Part shown: piece after piece, positions 20,781 to 30,939 of the stretch | Position numbering within the stretch: the stretch's first letter is position 1 | Layout: every line of letters starts with the position of its first letter | Source: Heterobilharzia americana | Taxonomy: Eukaryota > Platyhelminthes > Trematoda > Strigeidida > Schistosomatidae | Length of the DNA: 64,000 nucleotides | Direction: 5' to 3' | Assembly (NCBI GenBank): GCA_944470555.2 | Contig: OX104127.1 | Location: 48,536,934 to 48,600,933 of the forward strand | Notes under the pieces: model-generated | The model's database searches: none | The model's input: the letters and a program-made list of their open reading frames with translations, nothing else | What the model was told of the DNA's origin: nothing | Made by a program: the position numbers and the translations under genes

Positions 20781-23700
20781 GTCACAATGGCCCAAATGTA
20801 TTCACTTCTTGATATCTAAAGCTTGAATATTCACACTAACGGTTATCTTCGCATTGTTTATTTTCTCGCATAACTTTATCTACTTTGATGTCACTCTTTT
20901 CCTATCCACCTGCTCTTGGTAAACTACTGTGAAGTGTGGGAACTTGAGCCGGTGCGCCTGTATGCGAGGTTCTGCGTTGATTTTATCAGTCATTCAGTCA
21001 CTTTTCTTGCTCTCCTAATAAACTGTATTTATATTAGCTAATTGGTCCATCATTTTCTTTCAACCTTAGTTTTGTGAATCTATTCACTTTTCTTGGTCAC
21101 TATACCGATTATTGTAACCACTCATTTTTTTATCGTCAGAATTCGGTAAAATCTTATGCTATATAAGTTGACAATAGTTTGAAAATTCATACTCAGCTTG
21201 AGCATACTATCTTTTAGAAGCACTTTTGCGTCATTAGTATCAGGTCTCATTGCTTGGAGTAAGGGGAAACGGGCGTGTTTCGAAATCTGTCACTTGTTTA
21301 AAGGCGCAGTATTGGGAAGGAAAACTGATGTGATTTTCGCATTTTTCAAATCATCAGCGTTTCAGTTAGTTAGAAGGGAAGATGAGTGATATTTGTGATG
21401 CTAATAATTGATAATTTGTCTTCAGAGAGTAAAGTAAGTAATAGTAATTTGTAACTGGACCTAGTTTCATTTTGTGAGCTACCACCATTTCCCGGCTTCA
21501 AATAAAGCTTATGTCTCGGGACTGCCATGTAATGATAGCTGAGAAACCACGAGGTACTTGGGAGCACTGGTCATTAGTTCCATCAGAACTTTTTACAACC
21601 TTAGGTGCCACTGAAGATCGTGACCAGGAACTCAAGATCAGCAAGTTATATGCTCAGTGGAGTTAAATTTACCAGTGGACACTTGTAGAAGCATTTGGTT
21701 TGGAAAACAGAGAGGTCATCACTGATAAGAAGTCACCCTAGCTTTTCACATATCTGACACTACAGGTCTCACCATTTCATAAGAAATTGGATTCTAATAA
21801 CGGTTTAATTCTAACTGGTGACTTGGTTCAGAGCGAACCTCCAGAAGGTCTGTTAGAAACTTGAGGATAAGACATATCAGAATTAGGAAGAGTTTATGGG
21901 AATAGCAATCTATGGGAGTCACATTATGAAGAAATTGTTGAGAATCTGATAAAGGAAATTACTTCGTCGTTTCATCAAGATTATTGTTTCTACCTGACTC
22001 TCTCGTTGGTGTACTGCTGAAGAATTCTGAAATAGCGCCAAACAACTGCATACTAGATTTCCAGTGGTTTGTCATTCCATAACAGTGAGGTGAAATTACC
22101 TCAAAGCTAATCAGTCCCTCTCAAACTGTACAAATAAGAGTGCTTATAGAAGCGACGTTCTGAATAATGCCACTCTACCAAGTTTTGTAGGTCTAACGGA
22201 CAACAATAATTCGATTGCTATTCACTTATGTAACAGGAAGTATGCTTTTTTCGAAATGTGAAGCTTGACCGTCTGCTATACAAGCAGAACCGATGGCAGG
22301 TAACTGATTTTTCTTACACTTCTGCTTCTTACATCATCACTCTATTACGGCTCTCTCCAGTGGTTTTAACTGGAGAGTGATTTTTTATTCCTGGTGCTTG
22401 GGATATGCATGATAATTTCTTACATGCAGAGCTGTGGCTTACTGCATTTTTAGTAATCACAAAAGGAACAGACATAATTTTGGCAAGTAGATAACCAACA
22501 CTATCTTTCCTGTATCTAGCATGGTTTCAGCTTGGAAACTAAGTAGCTCCCAACGAATATGGTAGCTGAAACTCATTATTCTTTACGTATTATTACTTAA
22601 TCTGTTTTAAACGTCGTCATAATCTCTGTATGTGTACACGTACTATGTATCTTTCAAAACGTAAAGTCCTTGTTAGTACAACTTTTGAGCAGTGTTTCCA
22701 TCAAACATGATTCTTTAGGGTTTTTAGACCAACTGAAGAGGTGTGTAGCTCATATCTTAATTAGATCTTTACAAAATGTTTCTCAAGAGCCAAGGACTCA
22801 TTAGCCTCAAGGAGACTAAATGAATATAATCTACAAAGTCCATAGTACAGTCTATTAACTTTACTATTTTGTTAAGTCTTTGGACAACTCAAAAATATGC
22901 ATGAGTTTCAGATGGTCATCACAGATAGAAATACAAAGGACAAAATGCAAACAACTTCAATGATAGCAATATGAAAATCTTACAGCATCAAGCTTTGAAA
23001 TTTACGAGGTATTTTGAAATTTTGCATTCCAGCTAACTATCGGTCAACAAGTCTGGGGACTTATTGGAAAGAAACTAATCAAACCACTGAAAATTAATCA
23101 ATCGAACCAGTAATAAGGCATCGGGTCAGCAGTGAACTTCCTATCTTATAATGACGAAACCTTTGCTCTTCACTTTGACTGGAAGAGGGTCTGCAAGTCA
23201 GCATTTCACAAAAATCACTTCTGCCTTCAACAACTCTCAAAGTCAGTAGCTATTATAGTTAAGAATGCATGCAACATTTCTTCAAAATGCTTCGCTTCTC
23301 CATGAAGTAAGTACTGTTAAAGCCATCAAACTCGTTAAGACTTTTAGTATCAAATATACTAAAGAGCCTTCACAAGTAAACACAGTTATTACTCGAAAAT
23401 AAGGCGGAATTTGTTTGCCCTGAGGTAGTGACACGTGAATGTAGGTATTGGAGACCAAGGTTTTTTGCTTCATTAGGTTATTGATAATTCATTACTTTGA
23501 CAGGCAACATCGATGTTATAAAATCTGACAGGAATTTGAAATACACTCAGCAACTATGTGCATGGTTATGCAACAGGTAATGAGCCACACCTATTTTGTG
23601 AAGGTTAACGACATTACGTAACTACTCAGACCTCGGTAGTTGGAGCAGAGTTCGACCCATCAGTTTGAAAGCCAAGTGCTTAAACCAATGAAACACGGTA

Positions 23701-24180
23701 ACTAAGTGGTGAATCACTAAGCCGTACGGAGTAGACTACCAATGTGAATATTTACTTCAGAGCTTTCAGTTGAACATTTAATCAACAACACACTTTCATG
23801 AGGTTGCTTCATACGAGCCCCCCTCTCTATGTAGCCAATCTCTAATAAATAATTTGAGAAAACGTAGGCATACAAACTAGTCACCTGATAATAAAATACT
23901 GAAATGCAGTTGATTGTCTTGAACAGTTAGGTTTCAAGCAACAGAATCAGAATTCAAATCTCATTCCACTTACTTCTGTCGGGACAACCACATTATCACT
24001 TGTCATATCTCATAGCCTGAAAGATAAGTCTGAGCCGAGTTAGGTTACGTCACTTGTCAAAATATCTTTTGCTTTTCATAAAGAAGTTTTGGTCCATGCA
24101 CTAAAATCTAGACTTAATATTTAAAAGAGTATGTTTGCGGAATTGATACAAATGAGGACTGTTTTGGAATGTTAGTTTGG
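20780..24180. other. Long stretch without recognisable genes
   Basis: An AT-rich region with only short chance frames. A weak tRNA-like minus-strand module lies at about 23630-23705, where the complement gives a box-B-like GGGTCGAACTC. Nothing else could be supported. Confidence 0.4.
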
Positions 24181-24184
24181 TTTG

Positions 24185-24345
24185 AGTCAATCGGCGGGAA
24201 GCCCTCAACCTTAATTTGATGCTTATTGGCACTCAGCAGTGCTTGTCTGTAACCTAGAGGGGACTGATGTCCCCCTTGAGATTCGAACCATCGTTATTCA
24301 GTGTTGTAATCAGCAATGTTACCACTGAGCTTTTCGGACCATAAT
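24185..24345 (-). repeat. tRNA-headed SINE, minus strand
   Basis: The complement of 24280-24340 reads GTCCGAAAAGCTCAGTGG (box A) and then, at tRNA spacing, GGTTCGAATCTC (box B, near-perfect). The body continues to about 24190. A related body ('GCTGA-TAGTGCCAA-AAG') is seen in the plus-strand copy at 48286-48420, so these two form a family. It is a polymerase III type repeat with no coding role. Confidence 0.6.
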
Positions 24346-24639
24346 GATGGCCATATTGCAAAACAGTCGATAAAATGCAGTCACCGCTTAGGACTAGAAC
24401 ACATGGAATGGTCATTCTCTCTAGTGACCAATCAATGTATTGTGATAGGGTTTAACTCTATATCAGCTTTGCTTATTTGATGTAACCACGAAACAATGAT
24501 ACAGCATTATTTATTGAATGACGTTTCGAGGAGAAATTATTGCTCATAATCATATTAAACCAATCAAAGTTTCCGAAAACTGGTTTCTACCGTCTTATCA
24601 CCTTGTATTCTTCGTTTTTAGTGGTAGTCGGATTCGCAA

Positions 24640-24815
24640 CATCTCCGGTATAGGTTGATGATGGATAGTAGCTAGTAGTGGGATCCAGGATGCACGTTTC
24701 GTCTTATTTGTGACTTGTCAGCGGGATTTACTTGCCTCTCAGCGAGCGATGTTATCCCCACTAAGACTCAAATCAGAGACCCAACACTCCATTATGGTCC
24801 AATCAACAATGGGAT
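24640..24815 (-). repeat. Smα-like SINE with damaged hammerhead, minus strand
   Basis: The complement carries GAGTCTTAGTGGGGATAACA, then CCGCTGACAAGTC, AAGACGAAACGTGC, ATCCTGGATCCCACTACTAG. Compared with the intact copy at 24861-25016, the first box reads CTGACAAG in place of CTGACGAG, while the GAAAC box and the cleavage-side triplet (ATC) remain. It faces the plus-strand copy, forming an inverted pair some 50 bases apart. Confidence 0.7.
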
Positions 24816-24860
24816 AACACAAATAACAACTTACAAACTATATGCGTTGCAAAAGAAGTT

Positions 24861-25016
24861 GCTCTGTGGCCTAGTGGATAAAGCTCCAGCGTTTGAAGCG
24901 ACCAGTCCCGGGTTTGAGGCTTTACGTGGAACAACATCGCTAGCTGGGGAGCAGGTACACCCAGCTGACGAGTCCCAAATAGGATGAAACACACGTCATG
25001 GATTCCACTGCTAACC
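24861..25016 (+). repeat. Smα-like tRNA-headed SINE with hammerhead module
   Basis: Box A is TGGCCTAGTGG (24867-24877). The family phrase GCGTTTGAAGCGACCAG follows, then a box-B-like GGGTTTGAGGC. The 3' half contains the hammerhead boxes described at 24955-25008. The body shares GGAACAACATCGCTAGC with the other copies. The tRNA-like head supplies the polymerase III promoter in family terms. This is the best preserved copy in the window. Confidence 0.8.
24955..25008 (+). ncRNA. Hammerhead ribozyme (Smα type), core intact
   Basis: The sequence shows CCAG (24961-24964), CTGACGAG (24965-24972), a short stem GTCC/GGAT with a six-base loop (24972-24985), GAAAC (24986-24990), a short stem region, and the cleavage triplet GTC (24995-24997) followed by ATGG. 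These are the universal hammerhead boxes CUGANGA and GAAA in the right order. Stem I (CCAG with ATGG) has one mismatch at the closing pair, and stem II ends in a G-U pair, so activity may be reduced. In schistosomes such ribozymes are known to self-cleave long repeat transcripts into units. Confidence 0.7.
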
Positions 25017-25024
25017 ACTATTCA

Positions 25025-26730
25025 TCAGTGACATATAACTGAAACAGGCAATGTTGAGGCATCCGTGCAGAGGCCCATATGCATATTGAGACCAACCAAT
25101 TTGGTCCAATCAACGATAGTACAAGTAAGATTATCTCCGGTGAATGTGTTACGTCATTCGAATTACGTGTGTTGAGTGTTGATTCGACGTATGCACTCAC
25201 TATTTCAAAATCGGTGCTTTCTCTCCATATATAAACTCAGTATTAGGTGACTGTAGTTCAATTGCACCTTAAAAAAATGAACAAAAAGAACTATGTTAGA
25301 TTACAAAATAAAGCAAAGAACAAGCCATGGCTCCAATACTGTTGTCTACAGGAATCAGACACAGACTAACAGGTAAGCATACTTCTGGTCGTTACATTTT
25401 ATAAATGCCTCAAAACACAAAACATAAGCAGTATTAGCTCTGCGGATATTAATTTTAAAACAACTAAAAACTAGTTCGAAACCTATATTGTGCTACCATA
25501 TGAAGAAGAAAAGCCGGAAAATTTAAGAATTCTCAAGAAGGCTGGAATTAGGGTAACATTAAGACCAACGAAGTCTCTCAGAGAACCACTTTGTCGGCTT
25601 AAGGGTCCTATTGATCCAATTTAAAAAAAAAACTGTTTAGTCTACTAGTTACCATTCAGTGATTGTGGGGTTAAACTAGCCACTCGAGGTCATTTGAATT
25701 ATAGAAGCATAAGAATTTAGTCAAATTTGGAACCCCAGACTCCACTAAAATGAATAATCTTGGAGAAAACATACACTGACATCCAACCTTACAATAGGAT
25801 ACAACATAGTTTTCAAGCCCCATACATGTTTTGAAGACATCAAAGCCTGATGCATGTAATCGGAATGACATAACACCTATTTCGAAAGATGTTGAGAATT
25901 CAACACCACTGAAAACAAAAACTGGGAGTTGATGGAATTACGAAAATCAAATAATGAAAGTTGTGTGACTGTTTTGATATCATTGTTAGCAGTAATTTAT
26001 GCTCGAAACATCATTCAATAAATAATACTTATGTGCTATATCATTCATTTAGGCAGTTGACTTTAAACCAGTAGGTCACTGGTTCGGACATTGCTCCACT
26101 GAGTGAAATCTCAAAAACCAGTTAATACCAGCAGCCGTCATTCAGTGCTTTTGGTGCATTACCTAGTGCATCAACGTGCATTAAGTTGCTAGGTGCATTT
26201 CCATTTGAAGCTTAGATATCAAGTAAACAAATGTAGTATAGAATTATGTGTTCTGAAATTGTTCTTTTTTTATGTATCCAGAAAATGATAAATCGTGTAT
26301 TAATGCAGAATTGTTGTGAAAGTGTCTTCCTTATGAGTAAAACTCGTCATTCGCTTAATCATTCCTTGAAAGATTTCCGTACATAAACGAATTCGAAGTA
26401 TAATACTTGAATGTGGGCTTGCAAAGAATAGTGCAAAATGCACACTTACAGTCTGTATGAAACAATAGCTTATGTTTGCGTTTAACTCACAATGGAATAT
26501 GATCGTATCCTTTTCACTTGATTGGCTAATGTAACTCATATCAAGCTCTTCAGAAATATTAATGCCCATAATGTCCATTACAAGTAAGTAATGGATTACT
26601 CAACAGTCTTTGACTCTGTTCTTAGATTACTCTTGTAAAATAAGCTTGCCGTAGATCAAACTGAGCCATGGCTTACAATAGGGCTATATTCTTATTTTTC
26701 TGAAAGAAAAGGGTATACTGTCTATTATTA
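25025..26730. other. No gene recognised; one dispersed motif
   Basis: The only item noted is the complement of about 25996-26030, which reads as TATTATTTATTGAATGATG then TTTCGAGC. A similar block occurs at 24507-24532 and, as a palindrome, at 48976-49088. A 92-codon minus frame (26300-26578) has no known motif or splice context. Confidence 0.35.
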
Positions 26731-26856
26731 TATTATTTGTTCCTTGGGTTCCTAGTGGCACGTCTCCATTCCACTCTCTTCTCTGAAGCCTGGCTCCACG
26801 ACTGTCCAGAAGCTTTTATTTCTTCCTCACATGATCTCCATGTCACCCTCGAACCC

Positions 26857-28156
26857 TCAACTCGTCGTTTCTCCTTTGGATTCCACTCGAAGGCCTGGCG
26901 CTTGGTGTCTCCAAATGGTCTTCTCAGTACATGCCCAATCCATCTCTACCTTCTTCTGCATATCTGTTGGTCGATAGGTTCCTGGCTGATTCGTTGCTAG
27001 CCTGAGTTCCTTGTTGCTTATTCTTATGATTCTGGCCATCTGATCTTCAGCGTCGAACGTAGGCAGCTGTTGATATATGTCTGTAGTTTGTTGGAAATGC
27101 TTTTCGTAACGCACCAAGTCTCTGAACCACCACAGAAGCACTGATTTGACTGAATTAATGTTGGAAATCTGGATGTTGTTCTTCATGCTGAGTGCAGTAG
27201 ATCTCCACACTAATTCCAGATTAATGAAGGCCTGTTTCGCTTTTCCGATCCTGGCTTTGACGTCCTCATCTGTGCCACCTGTGGTTGAAATTATGCTGCC
27301 TAGGTAGGTGAAAGAGACTACTTCCTTTACGTTCCTCCCGTTGGTGGTGATTGGTGCTTGTTGTTGTTGTTGGTTGGGTATATTCATCATCATCGGCGAA
27401 ATCCAAATCTTCTAGGGTTTTTTCATCTGTCAAACAGCTTATGCCCCTCTTCTCACTTCTCACGGTTTGCTGCATGATCCTGTCGACCACAATCAGGAAG
27501 ATCATCGGTGATAGTGAGCAGCCTTGTATTACTCCTGTCTTCACTTCAAAGGCGTCACTGAGCTCTCAATTGTGAATCACTCGGCATGTGGCGTCTTCAT
27601 ATAGCTATCGATTGAGGTTGATAAAGGTTTGTGGCACTGAAACCGTAGTGTTGAAGCAGCTGCCAAATTGCTTCTCGGTCGAAGACCTTTCGACAGTCGA
27701 TGAAGTTGAGTTAGAGGGTTGACTGCCATTCTATACTGTGTTCTGTGATGATGCGTAGCGTTGCAATTTGATCCCCACATGATTTGATCTTCCTGAAGCC
27801 AGCCAGCCTGTTCCGGTCGTAATTTTGAATCCATTGCATCTTTTAGTCTCTCCAGGATGATGTGGCTTCATATTTTGCTTGAGGTGGACAGCGGCATAAT
27901 CCCATGCCAGTTCTTGTAAAGATTCAGTTTGCACTTCCATCAAAGTTTGGCAAGGTAGCCCTACTTCCAGTCAATAGGCAGGTACCTTCACTTCCATCCA
28001 AACCTTCTGCAATAGTGGTGTGAGGATGTCTGTTGTTGTCTCTGCATCTGTTTTCAGTGTTTCTGGAGGAATTTCATCTGGCCCTGCTGCTTTCCTGCAT
28101 TTCAGCAACTTTATGGCGTTCAGGACTTTTGTTTTCGTCGGAGGGCCTGTGTTCAC
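26857..28156 (-). pseudogene. Reverse transcriptase of RTE copy 1
   Basis: Complement frames read NAIKLLKCRKAAGPDEIPPE (from about 28129; K-x-x-G-x-D-x-I-P finger motif) and 'LDSKLRPEQAGW' (27834). A YxDD-type loop appears as DLDFADDDEYT (about 27403-27370), then EVVSFTYLGSIIS and ARIGKAKQAFINLE (27330-27215), typical of RTE thumbs. The C-terminal part reads MQKKVEMDWACTEK, where related elements have the 'RRKWKWIGHTLRK' block. At least four frame changes occur. FADD is kept, but the copy is broken. Confidence 0.8.
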
Positions 28157-28809
28157 TGGTTATTCTATGACTAGGATGCTGGCGTTATTTCTGGACGAGT
28201 CGCAGGTGGCGATGGTTGTCGATCCTAGATTTTTTCGAAGTGATCAGCTCATTGTTTTTTTTGTTTCTCCTCTTTGGTAACTAGGCTTTCTTCACTATGT
28301 TGTGTTGATCTCTTCCCTACCAGATACTAACTTGGTTATTTGATATAATGTTGTCAGATCTATGTCGCTCTTACCAGCAGCCTGTTCTGCTTTGCTTGCA
28401 AGTGTGTCGTAGAAGTGTTTTTTGTCTTTCCACGCACTCTTCCTCACTTTGTCCAGCGTAGTGTGTTATAGGTTGTATTCAGTTCCTCTTTCGATGTTCA
28501 TCCCTGCACTGCACTGCACTGCTTCATCTTCTGCTTCACGATCTTCCTCTCCCTCCACTATCAGCTTCCATGTGTCCGTCGATATCCATTCCTTGTCTTC
28601 TTTCTTCTTCCCTCCAAATACAGTTATTTAGGCTTCTTTCTACATCTCTTTCAAAGAGTTCCAGTGTTCTTCTATGCAGGTTTCTTCAGGGATGTTGCTC
28701 AATGTCTCCCATTCTGTCCTGATGGCTGACGTGAAGATGTCCTTTGTAGGTTCGTCCTTCACTTCAGTTTCTGGGTGTTGAACTTGAACTGTGGTCTATC
28801 ATCACCAGC

Positions 28810-29025
28810 TTATTTGAGGGCCTTCAACTTGAGTTCGAAGGTTCCTTGAACTAGATGGTGAGTGGTGTGAACGTACATCTGCTCCCCTTCTTGGTCTTGA
28901 GTCCAGTAGGCTGCATCTCCACTTTCTTCAGCTTGAGATGAAGTCGATCTGATTTTTAGTGTAGTGCGTCCAACTGGTGAAATCCGTGTCGCTCGCTTTG
29001 TAAATATCTTTGTGTTTGTACGCAC
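28810..29025 (-). pseudogene. Endonuclease C-terminal remnant of RTE copy 1
   Basis: The open complement frame of 71 codons reads RTNTKIFTKRATRISPVGRT, then SAYWTQDQEGEQ-like wording and HHLVQGTFELKLKALK. The HHLV block corresponds to SDHHLV at the end of AP endonucleases, with the Ser-Asp changed. The element ends here, so the N-terminal catalytic residues are missing (5' truncation typical of target-primed insertion). Confidence 0.55.
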
Positions 29026-29038
29026 TGCCTCCAGTCAC

Positions 29039-29390
29039 CAAATGGATTCTGAGAGTTATGGGGATTTGGAAATATTTCAAGTTGTTATACATGGTCGACT
29101 GACATCAGTTGGAGGAACAAAGGAGACCTGGGAGTGCTGGACAGCTGTTTCGTCCTAGTATTTTGCTTCTCAGCAGTGCGCACCTTCGACCCCGCCGGGG
29201 ATCGAACCGGAGACCTTCGGGCTCTGTGGCCAGCACGTTACCATTGAGCCACTGGGTCAGAATCGGACGGTCCATATTTCCAACTTCTGTTAGCTCACGA
29301 TATAGCGCAACCGCCACACAGTGTCATCATTGAGTAACTATCCTCACGACCATCAGGCTTTGCCCCCACCGGTCACGACTTCCAACCAAG
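29039..29390 (-). repeat. tRNA-headed SINE, minus strand, abutting RTE copy 1
   Basis: The complement reads CCAGTGGCTCAATGGTAACG (box A region), then GGTTCGATCCCCGG (box B, 29196-29210), then the shared body words GCGCACTGCTGAGAAG, AGGACGAAACAGCTGTCCAG and CAACTGATGTCAGTCGACC. Upstream of the tRNA head (29270-29390) a further block matches the loop-side sequence of the 15.4-15.6 kb hairpin (CCAACTTCTGTTAGCTCACG against CCAACTTCTGTCAATTCGC). Confidence 0.75.
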
Positions 29391-29391
29391 T

Positions 29392-30395
29392 CAATTGCGA
29401 CATAATAATAAAGTAGTATTGACATTTCCGCATAGGATCCTTTATGCCAACAGAGGTTAATCGATTCGATCCAGAATATCAACGGGAAATTACAAGTATC
29501 AATCAATAATAACAATGAAAACCGATCACTGTTCGCGGTTATTGTTCTACCTCTCTTTGTGTAGGATACTGTTTATTGGAAAGTGACTATATTGACTTTC
29601 ACTAAATTGGTTCTAGTAAATGAATAAGTGATTCATTGTATTTAACGAAGATGTTTCTTTGCTTTGGATCTATTCCATGGCTCTTTCTAGACAGTCAATT
29701 AAACGCAGCCAATATACAATCTAAAAGTACTGTCTCATTAGTAATAAACCTTGTTACTTAAGTCTATGACCGCTCTTTACCTGAATATCAAATTCAACAA
29801 GGATACATGCAACTATATTTGGATTGTGTTGGGAGCGCCTATAGACCTCAGTGAGTATTACTTGTTGAGTGTGAAAACAGTTTATGTTTAACCTTTGACA
29901 TATCTCATTTTCGAAATTGTCGTTGCAGCCAAATCAAAGATCTGGTGTATGGGTTATGAGGAACGTCACAGATGATTATGGGTAAGAGCCCATAAGATTA
30001 GAGGGAACACGGATAACTACATTTTGGTAGATGAATTTGTATGCCTTAAATCATCTTCATGAAAGCATTTTATGGGATTTCACTTTCAGCCGTTTCTGTC
30101 CATTAATTACAATCTCTTACAATCTACTGTTTTAAGGCAGCAGTAGCTTATGTTAACCTAACCCGAATGACTTTTCTCAGCATTTATGATCTAGTGCATT
30201 TTGCGAACTTGGTACTCGTGTGCATAGATAAATATACGACTTGTAAATTTAAAAAAAGAAACTGAAGGGATTATGGTAGAAATTTTGTCTTGTATGCTAT
30301 CTTGTGACTGAGGAATGTTTGCGGGCATGTTTATCGAAAAAAGAATCTGGATCGATAAATAGTTCTATTCAGAAGTGAATTGTTAGGTCATGCCA
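29392..30395. other. No gene recognised
   Basis: An AT-rich stretch without domain-like frames or repeats that I could support. Confidence 0.4.
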
Positions 30396-30399
30396 TACA

Positions 30400-30935
30400 G
30401 CACCTGTAAACAGATTATTTGATATGATATATAAAATGAGAGCAAGACGTTCAAAAGACATTTTGATAACGTCTTCTTTGTATATTAGGAGCTCTGAGCA
30501 TTCACAAAGAGAATCCTGAAATCTGTGTACATAAACGTTTTGCTCAGTCCCTTTTTTTACTATGACCTTAGTGTTACAACTCTTTGACTTTTCATTGAAC
30601 AATTTTCTCTCCAATCTACTTCCAGTCCCTTTGTTACAACTAGACTTTATTGATTAACACATTTCTCACTTTCTTGTGTATAATGTTCCTGTTCTCTACA
30701 TTCTATTTTAGCAAAAAAACGCTCACTACTCAGCTCTATCCATTTTTTAAATCTGCATACTTTTGTAACGTAATACTGATTTACGATCTCTTACATTATA
30801 TATTTTTATCTTCTGATTCACAGTTCAATATGTTTTGTTACTGACGTTAACCTTTGGCCTTTGTCGGCTATATTCATGATATCTTCAAACTAACACATAA
30901 CTGTACAGCTATGATGAACAGCTACGAAAACAGTT
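30400..30935 (-). repeat. Inverted duplicate, copy 1 (partner at 53410-53950)
   Basis: The complement is almost base-for-base the same as 53465-53850: long shared runs include AACGTCAGTAACAAAACATA, GAGATCGTAAATCAGTATTA and ATTATACACAAGAAAGTGAG, with only a handful of differences over about 380 bases. Outside that core both sides drift to about 75 percent. An 81-codon minus frame lies in it (30369-30614, reading ERKLFNEKSKSCN, FQDSLCECSELL, FERLALILYIISNN). The frame is intact here but in copy 2 is shifted by one extra A in an A-run. Identity of the element is unknown. Confidence 0.85.
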
Positions 30936-30939
30936 CTCT

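Larger units (their letters stand above)
26735..29035 (-). mobile_element. RTE-like LINE, copy 1 (5'-truncated)
   Basis: A minus-strand element: endonuclease C-terminus (complement of about 29025-28810, with TTHHLVQGTFELKLK, the place of the SDHHLV motif), a linker (28790-28140), RT (28110-27300), and a thumb/C-terminal region (27390-26857). The 3' tail in minus orientation reads AAATAATATAATAATAG. The same order and wording occur in the copy at 44158-45810. The endonuclease 5' part is absent. A tRNA-headed SINE lies directly against the 5' end. It is known in the family as SR2/SjR2-type RTE LINEs of schistosomes; stops and frame changes make it inactive. Confidence 0.85.

Noticed and set aside
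24280..24345. A true tRNA gene
   Set aside because: A and B boxes are good but no cloverleaf stems pair well, and the same body occurs at 48.3 kb; it is a SINE head.
26300..26578. A 92-codon minus frame as an exon
   Set aside because: No acceptor-donor pair around it and no recognisable motif; AT-rich chance frame is more likely.
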